The translations under genes and the position numbers were made by a program. From positions 1,612,001-1,676,000 of the forward strand of contig OZ017795.1 in assembly GCA_963969395.1 (NCBI GenBank): 64,000 bases of DNA, in the 5' to 3' direction. Origin of the DNA: Pseudoscleropodium purum. Lineage: Eukaryota > Streptophyta > Bryopsida > Hypnales > Brachytheciaceae. Below the pieces are notes generated by a model that made no database searches, was not told where the DNA came from, and saw only the letters and a list, made by a program, of their open reading frames with translations. This document shows, piece after piece, positions 35,320 to 53,399 of the stretch (position 1 is its first letter; each line of letters starts with the position of its first letter).

Positions 35320-38300
35320 AAACTTTAGGCAATAGTCTTAATAGGTGTACAAGTATATAATATTTGGGGGCAGAGATAAACTAAACAGATGGATTCTAAT
35401 TTTATTTTCATCCAATCTTGGATTTTTTCTTACCATTGTAGGACCACTTTTTAAAAGAGGAAGTCTTGAGGTGTTACCAAGAGTTGGTACAACATATACA
35501 AGTACAAAATCAACTCTCAAGTCATGGCAAGAACACACATATGGTATGCATGGACATCAAAATCAAAGTTATCATACTTATAACATGCCCAAACTCAAGC
35601 AATGCTTCAACCAAAGGATATTGGAATCTAACCAATACAATTGGAATGAATGTGTGGGTTAGAAAGGCAAGACTATTCTACTTTGAAGGATGTTTCAGAA
35701 CATTAGGGATTATAAAGCTATTATAGATGAAGCTATTATAAAGCTCTCTACTTGCTTAAAGCTTAGTGAGATGATGTCTATCAATATCAATAATTATCAT
35801 ATTGTCTTTATCCAGTATGCTTTCACTTGATTTGGATAAGGATGGGTTTCATTCAAATATAATTGGATAGGAGTGAGTATTCACCCTTGCTAGCAACAGA
35901 AGTACGCTCGCAACCCCTGCCTCATCTTTGTACCATTCGTCGTACAACACCATATCCATGAAAACACGCCTAGAGAGCTAAAAATAATTTTAAATAATAA
36001 AAAATGGAGCACTTCCATGATGTTACGACAGAACCTTTGTGCAAAGATCTGTTGACACACCTCGACATAGACTACCTCCCTTGCAATGTCTTTGTACACA
36101 GGAGCCACGATAATTATATACAAGAAACCGTTCAGTTCAGCATCGTAGGAGGTCCAGTTTGCAACATTCGCTTGAACATGTCCATTCCAAATGATGAGTC
36201 AGAGGCGCTGCAAAAGGGACAAAAAAGTTATTACTTGTGTAAGAAAACACTTTAACTGACGTCGAATAGAAAGCAAATAGGTCAAGACAAGGTTACACTG
36301 CGAAAATCGATTGAAATACTCGACAATAAAGGTGGTTCCTGTTGTCCCTCTTGTACCTGGGAATCGAGATCTCGAAGGGGAATGAGATGACCAGATCCGG
36401 CTGCAGAACTGGAGGAATGTGATCCTTTTTCTCGTTCACAATCAACAAGACTTGGGTGACGACTTCTCGCAGGGCAGCCTCCAGTGCCGCATGCCGTCTT
36501 TGTCGTTCATCCGTCGTTGTTTCTGGTTGTGAAAAATCAACATAAACTCAAATTACTAAGTTTGGTAGCATTTAAAAACGCAGAAAGGGAGTAGATAGCG
36601 TACAGTAGAGTACATGGAAATCAGGGACACTCTCGACTGCCCAGGTTGTGGCAACAAGAAATCCTATACAGTGATTGGTGCAAATACCATTCTTTGCTAA
36701 TTAAACCTCATTTTTTATATTAATTATCCCACATATTACACTAGTCCAAGTAATAAGAATGAGCATGAAAGAGGTGGTGCTTAAACGGATCCTATGGGGG
36801 AGGCTCAAAATATTCAGGTAACAAGGTTTCAAGTTCCGTCTTCAAGATAAAATGGACACTTGTCACATAAAATGTGTCATCAGGTGTCATGAATCCAATA
36901 GACTGTTTTAAGCTTGTTCACTCACCCGAGGTGCACATGATGTTTGTTCAAATTCTAAGCTTGATGCTTCGACCTGTACAATCTAAAATGGCCCTCAGTT
37001 ACCCCCAAAAGGCCTGGAATAGGATGCCAGCACAACTCTCCAAGAAACAAATACGTAGTTCAAGGATTAAACAGAGTGCCTGTGACAGAAATCCACCTCC
37101 ACTGTCCCCTGATCGCGAGGATTTTTTGGCCTGAGGAGGTGCAGGGGGGATGACGTGAAGCTCAATACACCATTGCTCCCAATATAGTCGTTCAACCTTA
37201 CTGAACCACGCCACATTTTTGCTTCGTGTTTCATAGAATGATAGACATACCTATCACACCAAATCTCGCTTCAAAATTTGGCACGGAAGGTTCAGGTTGG
37301 AATGAGAAACAAATAAGCAATACAAAGGGAGGGGGTTTCTGAGTGGCAAACCTGAGACTTCTTATTTGGATTCTTTTCAACCCGTGCCAAGAAATGATCA
37401 ATTTTCTCCTCCACCTTCTTCTCTGTAAGCGCATCTCCACATTGTACCTGGAGAACCCAAATTCACAAAACTTAGCACAAATGTAGCTTGTATCGTAATG
37501 TCTCCTAATCCAGTGGGAAAGAAGTCCACTACTACTTCTACCCAAAGACCAAGGATTCCTGGTTTTCAAAATGATTGATCACAGCGTGAAAAATGGGGTC
37601 AAATTTTATATCACCAGAATCAATGAAGAACATCGCATGTGTCGGTCCAATTATTTTTTTAAATTGAATAAAACAGAGTCCCCATACGACCTACCCAAAA
37701 CTGCTGAAATAAACATGAGGACCAATTTGGTCCTTTCGGTCCTTCAGGGTTTAAGGCTTAGCAATCTCCGAATTTGCTACAGTAAAGCTTCTCCAAATCT
37801 TCGATGATCATTCAGTCATCTACACCAATCCAGAAACAGGACTACATAACAATCTCAAGCAACAGGAAAGATGAGGTCAAAACATACGTATGTGGTCTCA
37901 AGGAAAATCTCCGAATCAACTTCACGAGGTCGAACCAATCCAAGTGCTCGATTGAATAGTATAGTGTGTAGAATGCCTGCCAAGAGAGGAAAGCAATCAG
38001 CAACAGATACAACAGAAATTCGGCTCTCTAGTCCTCCGCTGGATAAAATGTGAGAGCATGCTTTCCAGTACATTATTACTCCTGAGTCAAGCCACAGTAC
38101 AGACTAAACCCGTTAACCTTTTCTCCTAAACCCTAACACTGGGTTTCTGTCGTGCACTAGATCAGCAACTCTTCTGTCATTCTACCACAACTTCCGAGTT
38201 CAAAGGGAACTGATTCATGCAAGAAGAATGATCGTACATCTCAAAACTTCCCGAATCTGATAGTGCTCCACTTCCTGCGCGCCAAACACGTTGTCTTCAT

Positions 38301-38660
38301 CAACACACAACCCTAAATTCGAAGGATTCACGAAAACAGCTTCCAAATGCTAAAATTTGCGGCATGAAGTAGGACTTACAAGCTCCTTGAGGTAGAAGAC
38401 TTCACAATTCATGGTCGGAGGCTGTGACTTGTGCGCTGAATTGCTACAACACCTAAATTTCACGCAATACTGCGATGATGAAGGCGTTGGAATCTGATGC
38501 CTATGAATTTGACATTCAAAATCAAGCAGCAATCGATTCTCGGAAAGTTGCAAAGAGAATTCTACCCTAATCCCTACATAGATCTGAGCTCTTTTGATAA
38601 CAAAGGTTGTTGATGGACTGATTCCGGGTGGAATTTGTCGTCGTCTTCAGAGTTGTGGCG
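35320..38660. repeat. Inverted segmental duplication, arm 1 (ATG101 block)
   Basis: This is the reverse complement of 56150-59470. Between about 35745 and 38585 the arms are almost identical, introns included. Outside that core, at both ends, similarity drops abruptly but remains recognisable. The SAUR sequences at 31150-31680 and 59650-60180 extend the same inverted relationship; the 31.7-35.3 kb stretch has no partner and looks inserted. Confidence 0.92.
36132..38412 (-). CDS. ATG101: Autophagy-related protein 101, intact copy
   Basis: Seven exons: 38412-38380, 38274-38238, 37976-37888, 37447-37352, 37250-37097, 36522-36357 and 36207-36132. All borders are GT-AG and in phase, giving 216 residues, about the length of Arabidopsis ATG101. 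It starts MNCEVFYLKELEVEHYQIRE, with ILHTILFNRALGLVRP, TYVQCGD, KIDHFLARVEKNPNKKSQ, WFSKVERLYWEQW, VNEKKDHIPPV and, at the C-terminus, DSSFGMDMFKRMLQTGPPTM. ATG101 is a HORMA-fold subunit of the ATG1/ATG13 kinase complex that starts autophagosome formation in the cytosol. Trp100-Phe101 corresponds to the WF-finger region known from animal ATG101. No coding lesion is visible. The partner copy is at 56390-58583. Confidence 0.93.
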
Positions 38661-41600
38661 TGAAACATGAAGGAGTGGAATTTGGAAAGTAGTCCGTGTA
38701 AGTTACTCCAAACTAAAAAATGTAACGCTTGTATCAGAATCCTACATATAGGGATATCAAATCAACGTTACAAAGTGTGAGTTTTAGGTGATGGTTTTGT
38801 GAATACTTCTTGTAACTCTGAAATGTTGAATCTAAAGAGAGTAAGAATACTTTTCAAATTTTTTGATAATCCTTAAATGACAAAAGGGTGACTTTGCAAA
38901 TCAATCCTTTTCATTACAATGTGAATCATTGGCTTGAAATATTACAAAAGTATTCAATGGAAGTCAAGCTACTATAGAAGATTTTCCTTTTCCTATAAAA
39001 TTTGGAGGATGAATAATTGCACTTCTATACTACACAAGAAGATTCTCTGTCATTCATCCATTAGAAAATGGTTGTTGCGTCGTTTCTAGTTTGAGCTAGG
39101 ACATTACATTGTTGCACACAGCTATCAATGATTGTGTTGTGAAGTAGAGTTGTCAATTTTTTTAAATTATTTATCTTTTGAAAATAATTCCATTGGAGCT
39201 AAAGAAAAAGGAGACATTGCAAATAAGCAAACACACCAAACAAACAAATATATGTTTTATTTTATCTTTTATAGTATATATATAATTAATTAATTATTTT
39301 TTATTAATATTTTTACCAACAATGCTAATGATGCCAACAAATAAAGTTTCATATTCCAATCTAGGCAACCCCTATGTGATATAAATATCATTGATGGAAT
39401 AAATTAGAGATTGTTCATATTGTTAGATCTTCAATATATCTATATTGTTGATTCACTTAAAATATTTTTTCTGTTGTTACATTGATACATTGCATGAATT
39501 TCTTTAAAGATCCTATACCAAATTTTAAATGAAAATTTTTAAATAGACACATGTATCCAAAGGATCTTGTAGTAAGCTTGTTTGAGAACATGTGAAAATT
39601 TTCTTAGAAATTTCCACCATTTAGATTGCAAGATAATAGCATTTGAAGTGATAAGTTTCTTTTTTTTGGCCTTGCAAAAATCTAGGCTGCTACACTTTAG
39701 AAGGTCACATTTATATGAAAAAATGTCCAAAATGGTGGTTACTCTTTGAATTCATTTTTCAAGTCAAGTTGGCTACATTCTTGAAAAATTTCAAATCATT
39801 TGGAATCATGCAACATATAGGAAAAAATAGTAAGTAGAAAGGAGTAGAGAATGATTCAAAATACTAAATTGTTAACAATTTATTTATGGAATTGAAAAAT
39901 GCCAATCCCAATTGTTGTAATATTGTAATAAACAATCTACACCCAATATTTTTGTTTTTTTTCCAAAAGTATTGAAAATTGAGTTAAATAAAGGACTTCA
40001 AAGTTTATTTTAGAGTAGGGATCTATAACAACCCACAAACTCCCACAAACTAATTTTCCTCATAACTTTTGACACATTGATTAAAATGGAATGATTCAAA
40101 GCTTTTCAAGTGTATATAAATCAAGAGAACCAATTTCAAATTTTAATTTTTTTTTAAATGATTTTTAAAGAAGTTTTTTTTGCTGCTCAAGTTGCTCGTC
40201 AAGCAATGAAAAGTACATATTATACACTAACTTTTTAACCATGAAGTCAAATGTTATGAAAATTATTGGGCCTTAAAGATAATCCTTAGGCACATATTGT
40301 ATTAAGATTTTAGCAAAAATAAATAAAAACTCCATTTGTAGTGAGCTGCCCAAAATTTCTATGTTGCCAAAAAATACAGTTTGGGTGTTTAGAGGTTATT
40401 TGAGATGATATTTCTTTCATCTTACGTTTAGCAATTAATGCCATTGTATAGTATATACCTTGATTGGGGGGGGGGGGGGGGGAGCAATTTTTGAAAAATG
40501 TCATCAATAGAATAATAAAAAATTAATTAACTTTTTTAATAGAATCACCATATTTGCAAAAAATTGCAACAAATAAAATGGTCTTCCAACTTGCATAAGC
40601 CTATTTATGTTGCCTTTTACACCACTCTTCCACTAAAATCTCAAATATCTCAAAATATAGATTTAATCTAGTACCAATCTACATAAATGATTACAAGATT
40701 AAATGAATAGACAACTTTTTTTTACCTTCAATCATGACTTTCATTCTTCTAATGTACTTTTTGTGTAAAAGTTTAGGAAACAATGCTTTCACAATCGAAA
40801 ATTACAAATGATTGTAATTAATGATTCTAACACATTTAGGTAACTCCATCTAATATCAACCAAATTCTAGTGACAACCTTAATAGTGAAACTCATTTAGT
40901 TGATATATGATGATATGCATTTTTGTATTGAAAAATGTAGGATATACCATATGTAAAGAAACAAGTAGTTGTGACATGGCTATGGAATTTTGACACTACA
41001 ACTTGGCCATGAAATTTTAAGGTCAAATGACATGATAATGGAATTAATAGAATTATGATATCATACAATTGAAACCATAAAATAAAGGCAAACAAGTGCA
41101 TTCACAACAATTGCTTCAAGTAATCTATCTATCCTTTCACCTATAATTGCATTATTTTAATATTAAAAAATTAAAAAATTAGACCTTTGAGAGTTGAAGA
41201 GCTATTATTAGAGACAAATTAATTTGTAAATTAGTAGATTGTGTATTCAAATAATTTTTTTGTCTTTTCACCTGCAATTGCATTTTATAAATGATTTTAT
41301 ATTATAATAAAAATTAGTTAGAGCACTAACTATTACCTCAAAAGAGGTAGTAACTGCGAGTAATTGCTTGTATACAATGACATCTAATTGAAGCTTTAAA
41401 TTTGCAATTGAAAACGTTATGGTGTGAAAATATTGCATAATGTTACAAGTATTCAATATTTTGTGTGAATATTACAAATATTCAACTTGTAATCAATTTT
41501 AGAAAAAAAAAATCCATGTCTTTAACCTTAGAAGTCTCGATTGAAGGTGAAAAATTCTTAAAACTACTATTTTCAATCTAAAGAGCAAAATTTCTAAACA

Positions 41601-43601
41601 TTTAACTTTTTCCATATCCAATTTTAGGATCTTCCATTAGACATATAAAAATGTCTAGAAGAAATTTTGAAAAGTTTGAACAAGTAGATTGCAAGATATT
41701 TGTATTTAAAATAAAGAAAATAATTTTTTTTGCATCTTGCTATACTTCATTATAAGACATTGAATCTTCTTAACTTTAAATGTTTGAACTCTAGATTTTG
41801 AATAAAAAAATTATTATGTTGAAAAATTGAGATGAGAATTATAGACAATAACATCCTATAAGAAAAACTTGGTTTTCTTTCTTCAAAAATTTGTTAAGTA
41901 GAAGTTGGTATTAGCTAGATTGAAGGAAACACTAAATCAATAACACTATTAAGATGTATTTGAAGCACACTAATCATCAAATGATATGATTGTGGTTTTA
42001 ATCTCAAAGTGCTCTAATGTCCACTTTGGGGATGATGAACAAATTGAAATTCAAGTTTCTATTAAATGTTTTTTAGTCTTGTAGAAGGCTACAAATTCCC
42101 TTGAGTTCCTAGCATTAGGAAAAATTTCAGTCCTCTTGGAAGGCCCCAAGTTTAGAAGCTTCCTAAAATCCCCCAAGTGCAATTAGAGAGGATTTTAAAC
42201 TATTTTTTATTTTTTATTATTTTTTAATGAAAGCTGCTGACGTGGTACTACTTATGCCACATCATTGCCACATCAAATTTCAATATTTTTTAATTTTTTT
42301 AATATATATGAAAAAAATTATGTTTTTTTTGAAAAATACATCCTTAGCAGCCTTTTGGAGGGTTAAGATTTTTCCTAATGAGTTTGGAAACTCTATCGCA
42401 ATAGTTGTCTGATGCGGCACAGCAACAACCACGTCATATAATAATTTAATATTTTTAAAATGTTTTTAAAATGTTTGAATATTTATTATTATTATTATTA
42501 ATTTTTTTATTATGAAAATCTTGATAATGTACCTCTAATTTGCAGCAAGGAGAACATACCTAATACAATGCTTCCCATGTTTGAAATCTCATCTAATGAT
42601 CTTCATTATTGCTTGGATGAAAATCATCCTAATTTGTAGAGATAACTAAATCAAGTTAACGATTGAATATGGTGTTACAAGAGTACATAGATATTTTTTA
42701 ATCCTTTTGCAATTTTTTTAAATAAAAATTGAGTTAAAAAATGGATGTCATATATTATTTTTCCAAAAAGATGTTATGATTGCTTATAGAATTAGATGTT
42801 CTATAACTTTCACAATACGCCTTGAAATCACCTTTAGTGAAAATAATTAAATTTTTGAAGCCAAATGGTTTTGTAAATTAATAAGCCATTTTGCCAAATC
42901 CAAGGAAAATTAAATGTAAAGAAAGTTGAAATTTACTGAAAAAGATACATGAAACAGTTGGATATGTCTACTAAATAGCATGGAATCCAAATTCATTCTT
43001 CTAACTCTTAAAGAGCAAATTAAGTAGGGACACAAACTATGGAAAGTAATAAATTCATTGAAAGTCATGACTTTCGATATCACTTTCTTGTGTAATGAAA
43101 AAAATTGTTCAATTTTCAAGATTGTTTGAAGGATTGCTGAAAAGTTAAGAAAAAATATTTAATAATTGTTGAGTAAATTATAAATTATTTTAAAAATAAT
43201 AATATTATGAATCAACACTTTCAATTTTAAATAATTATTTGTCAAAAATTTGTCAAAGGTGACCTTAGACTTGCATTTCCAAAGGAAATGAATAAATCTT
43301 TTTATAGACAAAAATATATAATCTATAAAAAAAAAATAAACTTCTAAACCTTTTGTTTCAAATTTTTATGATTTTTTTGGCTCAAACTTGGCTTTTTTGA
43401 GTTTCAATTATTTTGCAATTCTAACTTGATTTTGGTATTGGCTCTTTTTTAATTGAGAATTTCTTTTGAAAAAGTGAATGAAATAAAAAAAATGAATGAT
43501 TATTTTTGGAAAAAATGGATAAATGAAAAATCCCAAGGAGGCTAGCATCAGGAAAGTAACCCCCTATTGAAACAATACTACTGCAAAGGATTAACAATAT
43601 A
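38661..43601. other. Very AT-rich spacer, no gene seen
   Basis: Long A and T runs and short frames only. A run of 17 G lies at 40466-40482. About 41.9-42.7 kb is less uniform but I recognise nothing. Confidence 0.55.
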
Positions 43602-43731
43602 ATATTGAAAGTGTATTGTTGCAATACAGAAGCAGTACTGCAACAATGAAGTTTCAATGGGAATGCACTGTTTCTACTGAAATTATATTGTTGCAGTATA
43701 GCTTCTGTACTGCAACAGTACACTTTCAATA
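43602..43731. other. Long near-perfect hairpin (foldback element or small-RNA precursor)
   Basis: Arm 43602-43657 is almost the exact reverse complement of 43677-43731, with a loop of about 19 bases. Paired landmarks are ATTGAAAGTGTA with TACACTTTCAAT, and TACAGAAGC with GCTTCTGTA. Each arm is itself palindromic around TTGTTGCA/TGCAACAA. Related ATTGAAACA(A/G)TA words lie just outside at about 43566 and 43757. A MITE/foldback origin and a microRNA-type precursor are both possible from structure alone. Confidence 0.7.
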
Positions 43732-44162
43732 CTATGCTGTGAAAGGAGGGAAACCATTGAAACAGTATTGCAACAGTACTAAGAAAGAGGGGGGGTTAGT
43801 TCCCGATGGCACTGATTTCCGTCTCAGTCGGTCTCCTGAAAAGTAGCTAAATAGTTTTTCCTACCCGTCACCTGCCAACGGTAACAGCCTCTAAGACCGT
43901 GGACACCTGGAACCGTGTCGACTTCGGTCGGTGCCGGTTATTCCATTAGGACGCCCATGAACGTGGATCAGCACCCAAGACCGTGGAATCCGGCAACGGT
44001 GGCGTGCAAGCTCCTCCGTCACAGAACCTCCCAGGAGCCAAGGCATGCCCCTCGCTTCAAAATTCAGCAACAATCAAGCCTCTTCGTCTCCCTCATCGTC
44101 TGCAAACGAGGCATTATTCAGAATTCCAGTTGGTGGCCGTGGCGGTGCTGCGGAGGAATTGC

Positions 44163-48833
<4,671 letters not shown>

Positions 48834-49431
48834 ATTTTAGTCTGTAAATTTCTGTAAAGTTCCTTGATGATGCAAGATCTGATTAGGTCCTTGCAATGGT
48901 TATGCTGTATGTGGTGATATAGGACTGACGATCACTTCAATGGTAGAATATATTCTAGAGAGAACCAGTTTTCGTTGTATTTAATAAATACCCCGTAGAA
49001 GTCTTAAGTTGCATGATGAGGCTAATTTAGTACCTAGGATATCTCGACTGTGGGATTCCTCAGTGCTGAATTTCCTTTCATTTATTAAAAAACGCACATG
49101 ATCGCTTTGCAAAAGAGCTGAGATATTTGAATTGAATGAATGCATTTGTGGTCACGATTCATTGTAGAAGACATCTCTCGAATAGCATTTGCAGTTCAAA
49201 GCCTGAGAGGTTATATGTATATTTGTGTTTTTATTGTCGGAAACGAAAGAGGTCTCTGAAAGTTATATTTCTGTTGTAAAATCTGCACACGTATTACTAA
49301 CTAGGTGGCATGAATGAATTCGACTGTATCCAGGTCTGTTTGGCACCTGGCTGTCGAAATAATTTAATTTTGGCATTTGGACATTTCGGTATCTGGATCC
49401 AGTTTTTTTTGCTTTCTGCATGTTGCTCTTT
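48834..49431. other. 3' flank of the carboxypeptidase gene
   Basis: Probable 3' untranslated region then spacer; no gene seen. Confidence 0.5.
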
Positions 49432-49817
49432 CGACAATTTTTTTTTTTTAACAAATGGAAAGAACCATTGCATTAAAAAAAGAAATCAAGTACAAAGCCG
49501 CCAAGCCATCAAAGGTTGGCCAATGAAGAGATAAGAGCAAAAAAGGAAAGCAAACAAAGTGTGAAGCCCAGCAAAAAAGGCAAGAGGAGGGACCCCTCTT
49601 GTTCCACACAATATGAGTGCTAATCCTATAAGCAAGATATGAAGATTTGAGCCAAATTTTATCAAACTTGGCCCAAATAGAGGAGGTCTTTTGTGGTTGA
49701 TGAGTGGCAGCAATCTAAGCCTTCAATTGAGCCATATGCCTTGAATCAAGGAGTGCCTCACTCTTCCTAATATCTTGACACTCCTCTTCAAATGGATTGA
49801 TTTTTTCTTTTCATGTA
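49432..49817 (-). mobile_element. 5'-truncated LINE-like retroposon
   Basis: On the minus strand the insert reads through a short decayed stretch (TSSIWAKFDKIWLKSSYLAY, then NKRGPSSCLF and DGLAALYLISFFNAMV) reminiscent of the tail of plant LINE polyproteins and ends in an A tract (T run at 49439-49449). GCATGTTGCTCTTT occurs on both sides (49418-49431, 49818-49831), a 14-bp direct repeat fitting LINE target duplication. The right side is complicated by a 65-bp tandem repeat (units at about 49768 and 49833). The protein assignment is tentative; the tail and the flanking repeat are seen. Confidence 0.55.
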
Positions 49818-49831
49818 GCATGTTGCTCTTT

Positions 49832-51802
49832 GTAATATCTTGACACTCTTCAAATGGATTGATTTTTTCTTTTCATGCATGAATGTGCTCCTTTTTTAAA
49901 AAAAATTTCAAGAATGATTTTTATATTTAGAATTAGCAACAATGAAATTTTCATAGATTTTTAGAAATAGTCACACAATTTTCTACCTTTAGATGTTCCA
50001 ATTTTTCCCTAATTATATATGAAATTCACCTACATGTATGCTATTCATTAGCTTGCATCAAAATAGAGTAATAAATGAATTTCTTGAGGGACTACAAACA
50101 ATAAGAAGGTGCCTTCTTATTGCCAATTTGAATAATGCAAGGTCCCATTACATTCATTAGATAATTTTGGATGAATGTGTTCAAGTGAGGGTGAAGATTT
50201 GAATGAAAATCCCCTAAACTTTCAAGATCATTTTTCCATCACAAAACACTCAAAATTGCCATTTCTATTGCAAAGAGCATAAAGCTTTATATTTGTTTTT
50301 GATTTTGCATATCTAGCTGTAGAATCTTCAACTAGACTAGGATAAAAGTGGAAGAAATTTCAGAAACTTTGATTACGTAGATTGCAAGATGTTTGCATTT
50401 CAAGTGAAAAAAACAATTATTTTTGGACCTCACTTGATAGATTTTTTTAACTTTGTATCTTCTTAGCTTAAAATTTTTGCACTATTGATTTTAAATTTCT
50501 AATTTTTTATGTTGAAGATTTTCATTTAGAGTCTAGGCTAAAAAATAAAATAAAAATAACTTAATATTCATTTGTTAACAAAATTATCCCCCCCCCCCCC
50601 CCCCCCCCCCTCTTTTCATTTTCAATCATTAAAAAATTGTTAAGTAGAAATAGATTCAAGAAGACTAAACTATTAATAGCTTTAAGATGGAATTGAAACA
50701 CACTAATCAATGGTGAGACTATTCTAAGAAGAAATCTTAACATCCTAAAACTCTTTTTTCATTGTGAAAATTAAGTTCAAAAATGAATTCTACAACTTAT
50801 TTTTTCAAGAAGATGCTCTAATTGCCCAAAAAACAAGATTGTCTATAACTTTCACATTACTAATCCATATGAAATGAATGAAAGCTTCCCATATAGATAA
50901 AAATACAATCTATGAGGTGAATGCAAGAAACACCAAAACTATTTTGCGTCACATTTGTAGTTTTTGAATTGTCATTGGCCATAACTTTTGCAAAGTGAAG
51001 CCAATGTACTTGAATTCTTTTTTGAAGATCAATAACTAGACAACAACTAGACCACTTTTTTTTTTTTTTTAAATTCAAAAATCTTTTTACATTTAAATTT
51101 AATTTAGCTAATTTGTCACACTTTGTGGTTTAAGGGTTTTAGTACTTGAAGCTATCCAATATTAATGATTTAGAGTTGAAACTTGTGTGGGCTATTTTCA
51201 CACTAGGGAGGCATGTGCTCACCAAAAAGAACATAAAAAAATATTATTTTATCTTCTCTATATTCATGCAAATAGGGCTCTTCCATGAGCACAATTCTAA
51301 ACATCAAAAATGGTTCCAAAATCATTCTTTTGGTAAAAGCTCTTCACCATGAAGTCTTCCCACATTACTAATATTTTGTTTTCTTTGAAAAAAATATTCC
51401 TATTTTTTACAAATTCAAATATCAAAGTAGCTATTTTCATGAGATTTTGCACTTTTTTAGTTTGTTTACTTAGAGGAAAAACATAGAAAAATAAATTTTT
51501 CTATGTTTTTCCTTCCTAGTGTACCTTCTCCTTAATGGTGTATACATTAAATATATTTTTCACATTAAATTTTTTTTCTAGTTAAAAAGTACTCCAAAAA
51601 ATCCTAAATATTGTGACAATGCAGCAAAACCAATCAATCTTTCTTGCATTTATCCTATACAAAACATTTTTAAAACATTTTAATTTTAATTTTAATTTTT
51701 TTTCCTACCCACTAAACTAAAATTTGGGCTTATTAGAGTTAATTATAAAGTGAACCCTAGTTTGTATAAGGGATGTCAGAGGACAGCTTAACTAAGAATA
51801 CT
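49832..51802. other. AT-rich spacer, no gene seen
   Basis: A run of 23 C lies at 50588-50610. Otherwise only A/T-rich sequence and short frames. Confidence 0.55.
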
Positions 51803-51984
51803 GACAAATATTTCATTAGAATCGTACCATTTTTCTGCCATTTTTCTATTAATTTTCTAAAATTGGTACACATTTCACACCACATTGGTCTGAAATCTAG
51901 GACAAATATACAGTTCAAACCGCACATTCTGGACCTGAAAGTGCCAAATTTGTGGAATACCGCCATTTTGATGAAATATCTGTT
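51803..51984. mobile_element. MITE, ATATTTC-GTTAAAATGG family
   Basis: A 182-bp element with ends GACAAATATTTCATTAGAAT and CATTTTGATGAAATATCTGTT. TACT flanks both sides (51799-51802, 51985-51988). Confidence 0.88.
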
Positions 51985-52540
51985 TACTACACAAGAAACA
52001 CAACATCAAACTCCATCATACCCCGAACTTCAAAGAGTTTCATTCCTGGGTTTTCTCAAACTCCGGCTCCTGTTCTCTCGTTGCATCGATAGTCTCGTAT
52101 TTGAGACTAATCTCGCCAGTCGGTTATGGGTGAACAGCAATGGATGGTCTCGCGAGTACGTTGGGAATGCAAATAAAAAAGGATTCCAAACAAGATTGAA
52201 ACATTTTCTACGACTTGGGCTTTGAAGGCGCTACACCAGTCCAACTGCTCTGGATCGCTTCTAGGGCCATTGCGCGCATCAGGTACTCAGTTTGACCTTC
52301 AGTTCATTTTCTGGCTTAAGTTTTCTAGATCATTTGTACGAGGTGCAGCTGGTGATGCTGAACTTAATTACTTTGTGTCAATTAGAGTCATTGACAGCAC
52401 TAGGAGATCAGTCCTTCACTTCGAGTTCAGTAATTCATGTTTGAATCGAATGGATTGTTCAGGTTGCACAATTGCAGCTAGCTAGCGATTGTTGAATTAC
52501 ATCAACTAGGCTCACTGTCGACGTACCTCCAGGTCCGTCC

Positions 52541-52963
52541 ATGGAGAACCGAAATGAGGGAAACCCGCTGCGACGGGCTGAGTTGATGAACAAGCATGGC
52601 GACATGATTGCCAAATCTGCCAAGTGGATGGAGCTGGAGAGGGAGCGCGAGCTTGAACGCATCGCCAAAACCGCACGAGATGCAGCAGCTGCTGAGCAGA
52701 ATCTACTGGACAGTCATGAGAGTGAGCGAGCAAGGAAGAAGCGTTCAGCGATCAGGCAACAACTCTTATTCAAGAAGACGGGCCGGAGGACATCCCATTG
52801 TGCCATGAACGCGATGAAGAAGGCGGTCGAGATTGCGGACGCTACCTCCGATCCTCCATTGCTCACGACTGAGACTTCGAAGTTGGCTGGCTCGCGAGCC
52901 GGTCTCCAGATGGTTGAGGAGACTGAGGACGACGTCAAAGAATTCCTTAAATCAATTATGTAG
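52541..52963 (+). CDS. Small charged coiled-coil-like protein, family copy 2 (fullest)
   Basis: The 140-residue product shares its N-terminal half almost exactly with copy 1 (MENRNEGNPLRRAELM, ELERERELERIAK, SERARKKRSAIRQQLLFKK). Unlike copy 1 it keeps the acidic C-terminus VEETEDDVKEFLKSIM. The layout is a short polar N-terminus, a long Arg/Glu helix (about 25-70), a basic segment, then an acidic tail. No known domain, signal peptide or membrane segment is seen. An intron-like stretch from GGTACTCAG (about 52278) to a TTGCAG-type acceptor (about 52473) precedes the ATG, as in the other copies, so a 5' exon is likely. Its neighbour, copy 3, follows about 1 kb downstream. Function unknown. Confidence 0.6.
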   Translation: MENRNEGNPLRRAELMNKHGDMIAKSAKWMELERERELERIAKTARDAAAAEQNLLDSHESERARKKRSAIRQQLLFKKTGRRTSHCAMNAMKKAVEIADATSDPPLLTTETSKLAGSRAGLQMVEETEDDVKEFLKSIM

Positions 52964-53399
52964 TCCCCTGGTCGATCAGTGACAGAGTGTTGATCTTCGT
53001 GCAAACTAAGGCGTCCAGTCACGTAGCTAGAACCTGGAATGAGCCAATTCAAATATTTGAATATATACGGCTCATGTAATGGAATTGAGGTTTAGTCGAT
53101 CGATCTGTATTAGTTTGGGATTTTGGGCTACAGAGAAGTACGTGTTGCAAAGTCGTGTGTTGGCTAGCTGGAACTCGAATAAATCTTTGACAATTTGGCA
53201 GCTTGACTGCCGTAATATCTCTGAGTCAGTCCGCCCCATGCATGACTGCGGTTTAGGTAACAGATAATGTTAGTTACTTGTGATATGGTCTTGCTGTAGC
53301 ACTGTATGGTGTATGTGAGTATCAATCAAAAATAAAATTCAAAGGCGAGGTGGGCATTGAAGATCCATTAAAATATGCCTGCGCGGAATTCACTGCATT

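Noticed and set aside
37571..37807. 78-codon frame identical in both ATG101 arms (also 56914-57150)
   Set aside because: It lies within ATG101 intron 3 on the opposite strand; its conservation follows from the recent duplication or conversion.
40466..40482. 17-G run, and the 23-C run at 50588-50610
   Set aside because: Noted as homopolymers only. They are prone to length error and show no link to a gene.
43421..43846. Frames through the hairpin region
   Set aside because: They arise from the inverted TTGTTGCA/TGCAACAA repeats and have no coding features.
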